A stretch of 64,000 bases of DNA. Source: Fragum whitleyi (taxonomy: Eukaryota > Mollusca > Bivalvia > Cardiida > Cardiidae). Below are positions 1 to 15,400 of the stretch, piece after piece. A program made the translations under genes and the position numbers. Within the stretch, counting starts at the first letter, position 1; every line of letters begins with the position of its first letter. Under the pieces are notes generated by a model that was not told where the DNA came from, did not search any database, and saw only the letters and a program-made list of their open reading frames with translations. The stretch spans positions 39,337,737-39,401,736 of the forward strand of contig OX411548.1 of the NCBI GenBank assembly GCA_948146395.1. Direction: 5' to 3'.

Positions 1-105
1 GCATTTTTTCCTCTTTATAGTATAAGTTGCTCTTTTGATAGTGAACATGTGTGCCTAGTTTCAAGTTAAGAACCAGAGTTAACATAAAATGTTAACTAGT
101 TAGAT
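1..105 (+). repeat. Fragment of tandem-core element family E
   Basis: This stretch resembles 24241-24345, the inside of a complete family E element. Both carry the run 'gatagtatagtt/gatagtataagtt', then 'gtgaacatgtgtgcc', 'agtttcaagt' and 'aaccagag'. Neither terminus is present, so it is a fragment cut by the window edge or by decay. It lies beyond the last ORC1 exon visible here. Confidence 0.5.
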
Positions 106-319
106 ATTTTTTCATACAATACACTAAATATGTATTATATTTATCTTATAACCCCTATTTGCCTTGTTTTTGTAAATGTTTCCAACAGAAATGCAAGTTT
201 CTAAAAATAACCTCATTATATATGTGTTCTAAAAATAACTGATGTCATAAAAAATATCATACGGGATGTTATCACATGGATATTTGTATAGTTATAAGAT
301 AAAATCTAAACATACTGAC

Positions 320-421
320 CCTCCTGTTCCATCAATGATCTTGCTCTCCACAAATCTATAAATATCATCAAACTCCCTCTCCCTGCAGGGTAATGTATCT
401 GGTACAGCAGACACATGCAAT
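320..421 (-). CDS. ORC1: ORC1 exon 9 (entry to AAA+ domain)
   Basis: The exon follows acceptor TTTCAG and ends at donor GG|GTCAGT. It encodes [16 protein letters not shown], then [11 protein letters not shown] and DGTGG, the conserved segment before the P-loop of ORC1 proteins. The last glycine codon is split, and the next exon, with Walker A, is outside the window. Confidence 0.93.
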
Positions 422-3400
422 CTGAAATTCAACATTCTTAGTCAAAACTAGCTATTTCATTCTTAGACAGGACAATACAACCTTATTGTTTGTTTCTATT
501 GGGTTTAACGCCACTTTCAGCATTATTGTAATTATATCCTGGTGGCTGGAGCACCTGTCCATGGTTGTCTGTTGTTTCTCACACCAGTCAACTACAACAC
601 TTCGTCTGGGCCAACAGCTTTCCATCCCACTTGGTGGGCTCAGTGCTAAACAGTTGTAACTGCCTATAAACTTTAAGACAGTTACAACTGTTTTGCTCTG
701 AGCCATTGACTTGGGCATAGCCTTTGCTGCCCATTAATAGGGGACAAATGATGCCTGTCACAATGACTTTTGTCAAATGTTGGATGAATGCCCAAATTTG
801 GAACAATTTTCTTAATTTCCTCCTCTTTGTTTGCCAGGGAATTAGAGTTTAAAGTGATTTCTATTATTTTTAGAAATTTGCTAGAGCTTCACCCAGAAGT
901 CAAGATAGTATGGTATTCTATTTTCTAACCATGAAAATGACATCAAAATGTGATATGTTATAAGGCAAAAATTTGATTGTGAATTTCAAGAATTTTGTTG
1001 TTTTATTACTTAAGTTTGATCATTTTATGATAAAATAGAATATCAAATTTGTTATAAAATAATGAATTTATTAAACTCATCTTGATTTATCTGTTTCTAG
1101 ATGACTACTTTAATAAATTCAGTATTCAATGACAACTCATTCAATATCCTCTATTGTTTACCTGGCTCTAGCCTCCTCCAGAACACTAGTTGGAGACATC
1201 AAGGGTTGTTGACGACTAGGGACTGTGGGTGTAGCTGAATTCAACATGGATTTTCTAGACTGCAAAAAATGGAACCCCAAATAGAAGAAACAATTTAAAC
1301 TAGACTGTCGCAAAGTTGACTTATACCACCCTACAAGCACTTCTAAATAATGAAAAGCCATTTATCATCAAAAGGCCATAACTCTGTCAAAAGTCAAAGG
1401 GTCGTATCCAAAAAATCACTTGCACATCTCTGCCTGTCACTGATCACATCAGAAAAGATTCAATGAAATCCACCCATAAGCTGCTGAGCAATTGAACGGA
1501 CAAGAAAATGCTTCACAGATGGACTGACAGAGAGACAGACTGACTCCTATATAACCCCAAAACATAGTTTAGTGGGTATGATTATTACATGATCTCCTAT
1601 ATAAATGTGTATCAATCATTGTGAACAATTTGGTAGTGTATTGCATTAGCCATCACATGAGCGGTTAACAGTAAGAACTATATAAGCAATAAATGTGCAG
1701 AGTAACGCCCTTTCATAAATATTATCCAAAAATCAACTTTTCTTCTCTGTATCTCTGTTTTTGTAACATATATTTGAATGGAAAACAAACCTATTTAATA
1801 AAGACCAGGTAATAAAACAGTTATTTTACAGTGATTCATGTAACAGTGAAAAACTATTGCCCTCGAAGTCGGGGATGACATTCTAAACAGTTGCCCTTTG
1901 CCTTCAGAACAGTTCAGAACGTCATCCCCTCCACCTTGGGACAATAGTTTTCACCGTTAAACTGAACACCATGAAATAACTGTATACTGTTATTCAACAG
2001 AATTTTAATTTTGTTTCATACAAATTGCCACCCTTTTTGGGGATAAGATCAGATGGCATATGTGCACAGATGGGTCTTAGTTGATTCTGCCTGTCAAGCT
2101 ATTTGAACAGCAAGAAAACAGGGCTTGTGTTTGACCAGTAAACCAGGGTTTTGACCCTAAAAGTCTGAAAACATCTTAATTTTACCCCTAGAAATTACTC
2201 CTTAGGGGGTCATTTTGACCCCCTTGAAGAAAATTACCAAGGGTCAAAACATGGTTTTACACCGAACATTTTCACAAATTTTACTATCTGAATTCTGCCA
2301 ATTAATTACCTACTTTATATCATTACAAAAAAGAAAAGTGACCCTTTAATGTGCAAAATTCTACCTATAATTAGCATTTTCTGTCATTTTGACCCCATTA
2401 AAATCAGTATTTCTTAGGTGAGGAGGCATTGAATTCTCAATATCAAACACTAACACAAGCCCTGGAAAATATTGTGAACCTGCGGAAAGGGGTTAAAATC
2501 CAGGTAACTGTAAGCCAATATAAACATTATGTTAGCCAAAACTGTGAAGGTACACATGAAATTGTTCAAAAGCATCAACAAAGGCAAATATTGCCTACTT
2601 AGATGACTGATGTTAATCAATCTATTAGTGAATATGTGACAAACATTTATCACTGCAAAAGTCTTACATCTATTAAGTACCATTTCGTGATTTGTCCTTG
2701 AATGGACAAGTGACAAAGAAACAAGAGGACCGTGATGGTCCTAGATCGCTCACCTGAGTCTATTAGATCCCTGGGACATCACATTGATTACATAGGTAGA
2801 TGTCAACAAAGAGACAATTTCTACATAAGATCAATACCATGAAATGTTTTCAGCCAGAGCAAGACAGATATGCCTTTCCGCTCTTTGATTCTATGTAAAA
2901 AGGGTTGCACCCGGGTGGAGCCCAAATGTGACCCCAGGGTCTTCATATGAACAAACTTGGTAGAGGTCCATTAGATGATGCTACAAACTAAATATGAAAG
3001 CTGTCTGCCTTCTCATTTCAGAGAAGACAATTTTTTAAGATTTTCACCCATAACGCTCAGATGAGCTAGAAGGGAGCCCAAATATGACCCCAGGGTCTTG
3101 ATATGAACAAACTTGGTAGGGGCCCACTAGATGATGCTACATACCAAATATGAGAGCTGTCTGCCTTCTCGTTTCAGAGAAGACGATTTTTTAAAGATTT
3201 ACGCTTTTTGATTCTAAGTAAAAAGGGTTGCACCCAGATGGAGCCCAAATATGATCCTAGGGTGTGATATGAACAAACTTGGTAGAGGTCCACGAAATGA
3301 TGCTAAATATCAAATATCAAATGAAGATTTTCATTTTTTTACCCTTCGTGCTCAGAAGAGCTTAAAGGGATGCACCCGGCCAAAGCCCAAATATGACCCA

Positions 3401-6400
3401 AGGGTCTTGATATGAACAAACATGGTAGGGGCCCACTAAATGATGCTACATACCAAATATGAGAGCTGTTTGCCTTCTCCTTTCAGAGAAGAAGAATTTT
3501 TAAGATTTTCACTTTTTGATTCTATGTAAAAAGGGTTGCGCCCGGGTGGAGCCCAAATATGACCCAAGGGTCTTGCTATGAACAAACTTGGTAGAAGTCC
3601 ACTAGATGATGCTACATACCACTGTCTGAATTCTGGTTTCAGAGAAGAAGATTTTTGAAGATTTTCATATTTTCACCCTTTTTGTTAAGGGCAAAGGGAA
3701 AGTTAAGGGTGGATTTCATTTATTTGAACAACTCTGGTAGAGCTTGACCCAAGGAACATCCCTGCCAAGTTTCATCAAAATTGGTACTATGGTTTAGGAG
3801 GAGAGGATGTTTAAGAAATTGTGGACAATGCACAACGCACATTCTACGATCACAATAGCTCACCTTGAGGACTTCGTGCTAAGGTGAGCTAAAAATGAAC
3901 TTGTCCGCAGCTAGAAAAACCATGTCAGACAAACGGGGCAAGGTAATTCCACATCCTTATATGTTCTATTTAACTCCTTACCTTTGGTGTTTTATCTCCC
4001 TTAGTTTGTCTGACAGAGTTTTTTCTGCTCACAGAGCGAGGTGTTTTTGGTCCTTTACATTCAGAATCTGAGACCTTATCCTCATTTTCAGGGCTGTAGT
4101 TGTCATCTTTGAGGCTCTTCTTTCTTTTCCTGTTCAATAAAATCAACACATATCAATTTAGATGTGTTGCAAATCCAACCAATACCCACCTTTTCAAACA
4201 AGAGCCATGTCGGACATGGCCATCCCCCGCCGAGAAAGCTTGATAGTAAACTGAAGCCTAATAGATTAAGGGTTCTACTTTAAGAAATTAAGCCCCTACA
4301 AAATCTAAGTCTTTAAAATAACAAAGGGCAATAACTCCAAAATTATGCAAGCCAGAGTTATAGTTCTTGTGCACCGCACTCCTCTTCCATGAGATCTATC
4401 CACCCATAATGTTTCAAGTTGATAGCTAAAATACTTTTAAAAAATATGCTCCGGACAAAATCTAAGTCTTAAAAATAACAAAGGGCAATAACTCCAAAAT
4501 TATACAAGCCAGAGTTATAGTTCTTGTGCACTGCACTTCTCTTCCATGAGATCTATCCACCCATAAAGTTTCAAGTTGATAGCTTTAATACTTTAGGAGA
4601 TATGCTCCGGACAAAATCTAAGTCTTAAAAATAACAAAGGGCAATAACTCCAAAATTATACAAGCCAGAGTTATAGTTCTTGTGCACTGCACTTCTCTTC
4701 CATGAGATCTATCCTCCCATAAAGTTTAAGTTGATAGCTTTAATACTTTAGGAGATATGCTCCGGACAAAATCTAAGCCTTTAAAATAACAAAGGACAAT
4801 AACTCCAAAATTATACAAGCCAGAGTTATAGTTCTTGTGCACTGCACTCCTCTTCCATGAAATCTATCCTCCCATAAAGTTTCAAGTTGATAGCTTTATG
4901 CTCTAGGAGATATGCTCCGGACAAAATCTAAGTCTTTCAAAATAACAAAGGGCAATAACTCCAAAATTATGCAAGCAAGTGTTGTAGTTCTTGTGCACTG
5001 CACTTCTCCTTCATGAGATCTATCCACCCATAAAGTTTCAAGTTGATAGCTATTATACTTTAGGAGATATGCTCCGGACAAAATTTAAGTCTTTCAAAAT
5101 AACAAAGGGCAATAACTCCAAAATTATGCAAGCAAGTGTTGTAGTTCTTGTGCACTGCACTTCTCCTTCATGAGATCTATCCACCCATAAAGTTTCAAGT
5201 TGATAGCTATTATACTTTAGGAGATATGCTCCAGACAAAATTTAAGTCTTTTAAAATAACAAAGGGCAATAACTCCAAAATTATGCAAGCAAGAGTTGTA
5301 GTTCTTGTGCACTGCACATCTCCTCCATAAGCTCTATCCACCCATAAAGTTTCAAGTTGATAGCTATTATACTTTAGGTGATATGCTCCGGACAAAATCT
5401 AAGTCTTTAAAATAACAAAGGGCAATAACTCCAAAATTATGCAAGCAAGAGTTGTAGTTCTTGTGCACTGCACATCTCCTCCATGAGATCTATCCACCCA
5501 TAAAGTTTCAAGTTGATAGCTATCATACTTTAGGAGATATGCTCCGGACAAGTTTAGTGACGGAACATCTGAAGGACGGAATGACGGACGGAGAGCATTA
5601 CTATATCCCCTCGCCGAAATCGGCGGGGGATAACAAAGTTCAATTGTGATCTTGACTTTTGACCTTCAAGACCATAAAACATAGGCCATTTCCTTGGGTC
5701 ATGGGTAACGATTGTATAAAGTTTTGTGATTCTAGGTCAATTCATTCTTGAGATTGAGTCTAGAAATGCTGTTAACCAGCATTTTCTTCATAAATGACAA
5801 TTTTCTATCCTTTGATATACAAAGTAGGGATGACTTTTACTCCTAGATATTTTTAGTACTGTAGCAAGATTAGCTCTGGTATTTACCTGTCCACGGACAA
5901 TTGGCCTACAAAAACTTACTTGCCCGCAAGTGGAAAAGCCTGTGTAGGACAAGTCGGGCATGGGAATTTCCACACCCCTGAACAGGGGTTGACACTGTTT
6001 TTCAATGAGGCCCAGAATGAATCCCTACTCATTACCCTGTGGATCCCAGTGGTGGATCCAGAATGGAGTCGGGGGAGGGGTGTGTGTGTGGGAGGAACCC
6101 ACTCTGTATTCAAGATAACTTCATTATAGTGGACAAATTCAATAAAAATTCTGCAACACGAAGAAAATTAACCTCTTGGATAAGGTGTTGGAATCACAGT
6201 TATTTGAAATTCTATAAATTAAAGATATATCTGATCAACAGCACTTGAGCAATGAGTTCCATAATATCCCTATCTATAAATTGAGGGGTCGGCGCAACAC
6301 TATTGAAAGTGCCTATATATTTATAGGCACTTACAATAGTGTTGCAATGACCCCTCGAAATAGAAAGGGATATTATGGGACTAATTACTGGAATTCTAAG

Positions 6401-9400
6401 CCCAAAACAAACCCCCCTTTTTAGAAACCCTTGATCTGTCGCTTGATCCCTCCTGTGATTAGGAATCCCTTCCTATGTGTAATACATGTTATATAATTAA
6501 AATTTTAAGAAAGCAAAGAAAAGCTTTATTTAGTTATATATTCTGATATCTTTGAAAACCAAGGGTTCTCACTCCGCTCTGTTCTGTAGGTAAGTTAGAA
6601 TCTTGGCTTGAAAAAAATGGTTTCTGATTGAAAGAATGTCTAAATTAGATAGATATAACAGGGTCTTAGTGGAATCCCTGGCTTGGAATAAATGATATTC
6701 CACCCAATTTTTTGTATCCTTGGGATCCCAGGAAACTGTCAGTGTCCAATTGTGATCAAGCTTTAAGTGAGGGGTGATAATGATCTCACTTCAGAATAAA
6801 ATATAATCAAGACAATTGCTGAGCCTTAAGTTGTGCCTTCAGTCCATTGACTTTTAAACATTTCTACCTAGGGTATTATTCAGCATAACAACAGGGTTTG
6901 ACACTAACTTCAGAAAGGAAGAATTCAAATGGACTCCCAACATATGAATCAAGGAGTCTAAGCTAAAAGTCTAAATTTCTATGTTTTGTGAAGAATAGTA
7001 ACAAACAATTTCTTCTTTTCCACATGATTCCTTCAAAATTATAAGACAGTTTCATTTGAAAATAATTAGCAGACAGTCAAAAATCATACAAAAACTTTTA
7101 TATCAAGAGATCTGAAATTATATATTGAAACTTTAAAAATTTCGCTTATCATTTGTTTGTAGAAATACTCTTTGATCAAGGAGTCAATTGGACTCCTAAT
7201 TTGCAAAATCGATGAGTCCTGCCCACAAGATGAGGAGTCTCAGGACTCCCCTAAGTGTCAAACCCTGGACAAGGGTTAAAGACTAAAGTATTTGAAAACA
7301 TACTTAATCATGCAATGAAGCCTGAAGTGATCTAATATCACCTGTCTGATAACTTAACATATCAGATAGTCTATTTTTAGGAACAATTTGCGTAAACTTT
7401 CACCTGAATTTCGTTTTTTAAGGGTTTATTATAACAGGTACTGAAAATGATTGCATGATGAATAGAACAAGCATTTGGAAGTATTGCATGGCAATACCAA
7501 GTCCCCTACCGGATAAATAAATATATCCCTATAGCGGTATCTTTTTTGGTGGTAAAGGTATAACTACCTCTCCAAAATATTAGTATTATCAGATTTTATG
7601 TATCAGCTCAATACCTCTGAGAATAAAAAAAAATCCGGAAATTTCCCGGTAATTTTCAAAGTCCAGCATCCGTATCTTCCACAAAAATCAATGGACCGGA
7701 ACCAAATTCAAACTTGATCTGTAACTCATAGATGCGGACTCACGTACCAAAAATCAGCTCAATATCTCCAAGGATTAAGAAAAAAAGTCCGGAAAACTGA
7801 AATTTCCTGGTAATTTTCTAAGTCCAGCATCCGTATCTTCCACAAAAATCAATAGACAGGAACAAAACTTGAACTCTTTCTGTAACTCATTGATTCGGAC
7901 TCACATACCAAAAATCAGCTTAATATCTCCAAGGGTTAAGAAGAAAAGTCTGGAAAACTGAAATTTCCTGGTAATTTTCTAAGTCCAGCATCCGTATCTT
8001 CCACAAAAATCAATGGACCGGAACCAAATTCAAACTTGATCTGTAACTCATCGATGCGGACTCACGTACCAAAAATCAGCTCAATATCTCCAAGGATTAA
8101 GAAAAAAAGTCCGGAAAACTGAAATTTCCTGGTAATTTTCTAAGTCCAGCATCCGTATCTTCCACAAAAATCAATGGACCGGAACAAAACTTGAACTCTT
8201 TCTGTAACTCATTGATTCGGACTCACATACCAAAAATCAGCTTAATATCTCCAAGGGTTAAGAAGAAAAGTCCGGAAAACTGAAATTTCCTGGTAATTTT
8301 CTAAGTCCAGCATCCGTATCTTCCACAAAAATCAATGGACCGGAACCAAATTCGAACTCGTTCTGTAACTCATTAATGCGGACTCACGTACCAAAAATCA
8401 GCTCAATATCTCCAAGGATTAAGAAAAAAAGTCCGGAAAACTGAAATTTCCTGGTAATTTCTAAGTCCAGCATCTGTATCTTCCACAAAAATCAATGGAC
8501 CGGAACCACACTCAAACTCGTTCTGTAACTCATTGATGCGGACTCACATACCAAAAATCAGCTCAATATCTCCAAGGGTTAAGAAAAAAAGTCCGGAAAA
8601 CTGAAATCCGGACTGACAGACAGACGGAGGGACGGACGGAAGGACGGACGGACAGAGCGCAAACCTATAGTCCCCTTCGGCTTTCGCCGGTAGGGGACTA
8701 ATAACATGCAAGTGTCTTTAAAATATCAATGTTACCTGGTCTCGGCTAAGAGAAATTATCATGACTCGGCAAAGCCTTGTCATGATAAATTCTCCCAACC
8801 TCAACCAGATAACATTGATATTTTAAGACACTAACATATTATTCTCTATTATCTATAGGATTTACAATACAAACCTTGAAGATACCTTTTTATTGGATCT
8901 ACTTGATTTACTGGAAGTCTCAGAGAAATCATCATCAGATACAAATGCATCACTCAGACTCTCTTCATAATTCATTGGTCTGTAACAGGAAGGGGCAAAT
9001 TTAAATCATCTTTTATATAGAGGATAATTGTTTCTTCCAGGGTTCAGAATGACATCAACATAATGCAGTGCTTATTCTAGGCAGGAGGATTGTCCCATAT
9101 TTTTCAAAGATCCCCCTTATTTTCCAGATTTGTGGGGGATTTTTTACTATGGAGTTATGAACAAAGAGTATGGAATACCAGTTATTTCTCAATTGCTTCA
9201 ATTTTGTGCTGAAATCCCCCACAGTTATGATATCCTAGAATAAACTGATAATTGGGTTCTGAGGACTCAAAAGTAAGGCTCAAATGGGTCCTTGATTAAG
9301 GTTTGGGAGTCCCTGCTTTAAATGTAGACTTTTTTCTTTCTAGGGGTATCCTCATGTTTTGTGTAAATATGGAAATATTCTTTTGAATATTCTCTCTTAA

Positions 9401-12400
9401 CAAAGTAATGAATTGAAATGTACATTTGGGAATCATCTTCAGAAAAAAAAATGAAGACTGATTAAAGTCTTCAACTTATTTCTGAAGTTGGTCCCGAAAC
9501 AGTAACCACACTTTATTGTTTATGTTGTATCATTTATATAGATCTTTTGTAATAGTATAAAGAAAATGTTTGATGTATAATATATTATCTTTTATATTGC
9601 TTAGGTTGCACCACTAGTAATTCAGTGGGTCAAAATGAACCCCTGCAGGTAATTTTTGAGGACAAAATTAATTTTGGGAGTCAGAACCCTAGTTCAAGGG
9701 TAAAACACGAGCCCTGGTGTCATCAACTAAGAGCTTGTTGAACAAATAATGATACGTTACATACGTAAGACTTCAATATCAATTTCCGGTAATTGAAACT
9801 ATGATTTGAAACAAGATGCGTTTGTGAAACTCAAATTCCCCCAAAACGAGTTTTGACCTTCAAAGATGACCTTAACCTTGTCACATGACCTTGATATCTG
9901 TAGATGCACATTACTGGGATCTATCATCATGCTAAATATGAGCATTGTATCTTGAATAGCCTTGAGGTAACTGGCAATGTTAACTTTTGGTTAAGTTTTG
10001 CACAAAGACAGACAGATGGATGGACAGACAGATGGACAACAGTAAAATAACATGCGCCCAATCTTTTGATGAGGGAGCATAAAAATGACTAACATACATA
10101 CTTCTTTCTTGCAGATCTGATTCTTGGAGAATTTCTCGGACTTTGGGGTGAGTTCACATTTGATAACTGACTGAATGCTTTTCTACCTGCATCCTTTATA
10201 TCACAAACATCCTTGATCTCCGTAAATTTAAGAGCGGTTCTCGTCCGTCTCCCTTCACTGTCTGGAGTCGGGTTTCTAAATGACTTGTATTCACTACCTA
10301 TCCTTTTTAACAACACACTTTGTGTTCTACGCACTTTAACTTCTGATTTAGGAATGGGCTTTATTTCTTCCAGTTTATTTCCAGCAATACTTTTTCGTCT
10401 CGGATCAGTCCGACATCTTTTAAGTTTCAATTTAAAATCACTGTCAGGGTCTTTTGTAGGTGTATCTTTAACCTCATATTCCTTGATTCCCTTTGGCGTC
10501 TCCTTTTCTTCTTTGGGCACATTTTTCTCAGTTCTTTTACTAGCAGAATTACTAGATACGGTCACAAGTGGATCTATGGGAATATCTTTTACTGGCGTAT
10601 TTCGTTGACTTCGTCTGACTGGACCACTACTTACACTGGTTCCCGAGCTAAATGTTGAAGTGGATTGAATAGATATTTCATCATCAGCTAGCATTTTGGT
10701 GACATCTTCTGTTTTGTACCAGGGATAGTTTCTATTCTTCAGTTTTGGGCTTATCATATCTGAATTGTAAGATATGAATGCATCTCTAAGAAGTAATAGT
10801 GCAGTGCCTTATGTAATCCCGTAGGATTTTCGTGCTGAAATTGATGTTTTGGCTTTAATTGATTGTTTATGGGTCAAGCAATCGGAAACAATGCGGGTCC
10901 AAATTTTTCGGGTCGGTTCCCTGATTTTATGGGCTCTCAAAGGAGCCCATATGGGCAAAATGGGTAGTTCCTATTACTAGGTTCAGGAAAGGCGTTTTTT
11001 AATTCGTATTTAGTGTTAGAACATCTTAGAAAATACAGTAACCCATTTTCAAAAGCTCTTCCACTATTTTTGGGCTCTCACAGAGCCCAAAATAGCAATT
11101 TTGGCTTTTTCCTATTAATGGGTTTAGGAAAAACATTATTTTGTTTAGGGACGATTTTTAGGCTCTGTTTGGTATAAAGTGTTGGTTGGCATTGAAATAC
11201 TTGCAGTTCTATGATCTCTATAACCATTTCAGGATTTTATGGGCTCTACGGCATAATAGCCCATGCGAATTGATCTGGGTGCTTTTTTCAATAAGGATCA
11301 CAAAAAAGGTTATTTTCATTGTGGTTGAACCGTTCTCCAATTACTTTCAGCCGTTATTGTTTTAAAGATAGCTTTGGTAAAATAAACAATATGCCCCTAC
11401 TTAAAGTCTAATAGTCCTTTGAATGGCTTGCAAAGAATCCCATAGGAGCCAGACAATGAGTTTCCGAAGTTTGGTTTACAGAACATCGGCACTTCTTATG
11501 GTGTTCACAGGTACCAAAATTGCTGCAAATGATTCTTTAATGGTTGAAACAAAATGTCGATCGAAATTCTTTTATCCAAAAACGAGATGTTTAATCAATT
11601 TAACTGGACTTTAATGAGCCCATATGAACCAACATGGACACTTTGCCTAATGATAGGATCGAGAAAATCAATTTCTTGTCTAAAACCTTTCTCGAGCCGC
11701 ATAAAATTAAGTAGGGTTATATGATGAGGGTAGAATTAAAAAAATCAAATATCCAATTCCAAAGCCTACACATGATTATTGGCGCTTGTTGAAGCCCATA
11801 TGTGAAGGTTTGAATATCCTCCAAATAAAACGAGGAAGTTGTCTATAGTTTGAAGCTTTCCTACACAAGTCTAAAATCATTGTAGTCGAAAAACCCAAAA
11901 TATGTAACCCTGGTCGACCGTATCAAACTTGCTATATTAATTAAAGCTGCTCTTTAACAAATTTGGTAGATACGATTTTTGAAAAAAGAATTAAATTAAT
12001 TGGAAATTATGACTTTATCGTGTAAAAAACTCTACAATAAAACGATTCAATCTTGTAAGGAAAAAAAGACAGATATTCCTGAATTAAGCGTATTTCATTC
12101 TGAAAAAATAAAGCAACTACTAGCGCCTAAGATATTATTCTTAAATTTTGAGTCAACTATTTACGCATGCAATTCCTTCTGTTTATCCCATTCTTTCAAA
12201 GGTCAATGTCGAAGTATTTGTCAATTGGGGAACTTCATATCGAAACATGCGAAAAATATAACATTATACATGAAAATTGACAATTTCGAAATTTATAGAC
12301 TGGATATAACAAGATTAGTTCCTCACTGACATTGCCGATTCGAACATTCAAGCTACATTTTTTTTAATGAGTTGTTGTTAGTGCCATTCCCATGTGCGAT

Positions 12401-15400
12401 TTTTAAACATCGAAAAATGCACAAATTTCCAAATTTAAGAACCAGATTTGTAATTGTTCTAGATGAAGAACTGTGAATGAGTAGCTTTAAGCACACAGCC
12501 ATGGTCACCACACCCGTTTTACTGATAGATTTGACTTTACTGTAAGATAAACTTAAACTTGGTAATTTGATTAAACGCCTATTTCTACATTAAAAACATA
12601 TTCAATGGCGTTGTACATAAAAGTGTATAAACAAATAATTCATGTAAAACAATATCAAATTATAAAAGGTATAAGAAATAAGTCTTAAAACTACCTCATA
12701 CTTGTTTAAAAAATAAATTGCAATTTAGAAAAGGTCGAAAAAGTCTTTAAAATAGAAAGATTTGAGTTTTCGTTTAAAGATATCTATGGTTTCTGATTTC
12801 CTGATGTAAACTGGTAATTCGTTCCATAATTTTGGGCCCATCGTACTGAAACTCCTGTCTGAAAATGATTTCCTCTTATTAAAAGGAACATTGAAGATTC
12901 CGTCAGACGATTCGGCAGATCTCAAAGTTCATTTTTGCACTCTGTAGGATAGGAGTTCTGTTAAGTAAGCGGGTGCTTTTCCTACAGAGCAATTGTTATG
13001 TATGTGAGGATACAGGATTGTGGAGAGGTGTAAGGTCAAGAAGGAGAATTAATCTATTTTTGTCGAATGAGGAACACAATTTCTAGACAATTTTACTGAG
13101 GGAGACAATCGCTTGATCTGTAATGTGGTAATCATGAGTGTTCTGATATTCACAATCACTTTACTATATCTTCTTTTCAGTTGCCACAGTTACTGTCTTT
13201 ATTGTTTCGTACTGAAATAGTCAAGAGACTCAGTGCAAGGACTGATAATATTTTTCGATGATCACAGAAGCTGTTTCCATGACTTAAAAGTTTCAATAAT
13301 AAATCAAAGTTTAAAGTTTTCGATGTTATCGAGCTGTTCTTGTGGGTCTTATTTTGAAATGACTGAAAAACAAGAGGACCAAGATGGTCCTATATCGCTC
13401 ACCTGAGTAAGTCAACTCATAACTTGTCAACAATCTTATAATACCAGAAATTGTCTGATGTACATTTAGGGTGGATTTAGAAGAAACAGACTTTAATTTC
13501 CTCCTACTGCAATTTGATTTTCTTTTTAATTGCAAACAAAGTTATCAATGATGGAACTGAATTACAGTTTAGTAGACCTAAACATTAAGAATATCCCTTC
13601 CATGTTTAAGATATGCCAAATAGTTAAGGCGAAGATTAACCTTCTCTGATATTTTTGGCAATATTTTGACATTTCCAATACCATGTAAACCAGAGATTTT
13701 AATTGAATACAATTATTTTTACAATTTTGGAAGAGCTTCACCCAAAAGACATCCCTACCATGTTTCAGCTTAATTAGCCCAGTAGTTTTGGAAGAGTTTT
13801 TCTAAAATTTTCAATATTTTTCGTCCATTTTTCAGCCTTTCTGTTACCATGCAAACCAGAGTTTTTGATGAAAATAATTTTTTTTAACAACTATTGAAGA
13901 ACTTCACGGAAGAAACATCCCTGCCAAGTTTCAGCTTGATTGGCCTAGTGGTTTAGGAAGAGAAGAATTTTTTCAAAGATTTTCAGCCATTTTCGGCCAT
14001 TTTTCAACCTTTCCGTTACCATGGAAACCAGAGTTTTTAATGAAATTAAATTCTTTTAACAACTTAAGAAGAGCTTCACCAAAGGAACATCTCTGCTAAG
14101 TTTCAGCTTGATTGGCCCAGTGGTTTCAGAGGAGAAAAATTTTTTTTCTAAAATTTTCGGCCATTTTTGGCCATTTTTCAACCTTTCCATTACCATGGAA
14201 ACCAGAGTTTTAGATGAAATTAAATTCTTTTAACACCTTTTGAAGAGCTTCACCCAAGAAACATCTCTGCCAAGTTTCAGCTTGATTGGCCCAGTGGTTT
14301 GGGAGGAAAAGATTTTTTTCCAAGATTTTCAGCAATTTTCGGCCATTTTTCAACATTTCTGTTACCATGGAAACCAGAATTTTTGATGAAAATAAATTCT
14401 TTTAACAACTTTTGAAGAGCTTCACCCAAAGAACATCTCTGCCAAATTTTAGCCTGATTGGCCCAGTGGTTTAGGAGGAGAAGAATTTTTTCTTAGATTT
14501 TCGCGATTTTCAGCCTTTCAGCCAGTTATTTATAGATTTAAATTCTTTTAACAACTTTTGAAGAGCTTCACCCAAGGAACATCCCTGCCAAGTTTCAGCT
14601 TTATTGGCCCAGTGGTTTAAGAGGAGAAGATGTTTAAAGAAATTGTTGACGGACGGACGGACAGACGGTGAGTGATCACAATAGCTCACCTTGAGCACTT
14701 TGTGCTCAGGTGAGCTAACAAGAGGCCCAAGAGGGCCTGTATCGCTCCACTGGATTAAAAATCTCAATATTTGAAAGAGAGATATTGAAAATAGAAGGTA
14801 ATGAAACAGCATTCAAAAGGAATTCTGACTTTTTCTAAGTTGAAACTAACTTATGAAGAAATGAACTTATTAAACTAATATGTAAAATTACAAGGAAGAA
14901 AACTATATAGATATCACTTTGAAACAAGAGGACCAGAATGACCATAAATCGCTGACCTGAATTTTATTGATCCAGTGGATCTCATCCAATCCAAATTTCT
15001 TGAACAACTTTAGAAGAGGGTCACGCAAGGAACATTCTGGTAAAGTTTCATTGAAATCAGCCCAATGGTTCAGGAGGAGATGAGGTTCAAAGATTTCGGG
15101 ATCAAAAAAAGCCACAACCTGCCGCGCCCATATTTGGGGGTCAATCCAAATTTCTTGAACAACTTTAGAAGAGGGTCACCCAAGGAACATTCTTGTAAAG
15201 TTTAATTAAAATTGGCCTAATGGTTCAGGAGGAGATGTTGTTCAACGATTTCAGGGTCAAAATAAGCCCCGCCCTGCCACGCCCATATTTGGGGGTCAAT
15301 CCAAATTTCTTAAACAACTTTAGAAGAGGGTCACCCAAGGAACATTCTGGTAAAGTTTCATTGAAATCAGCTCACTAATTCAGGAGGATGATGTCGTTCA

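Noticed and set aside
4896..5649. A series of ~60-codon open frames on both strands with nearly identical proteins
   Set aside because: They are regularly spaced at the 157-bp unit of element B1 and occur on both strands, so they come from the repeat and not from genes.
8876..8886. Nearer donor GTATCT for ORC1 exon 6
   Set aside because: Using it would put exon 7 out of frame. The donor at 8874 keeps the phase and yields the continuous basic SSRKRKK stretch.
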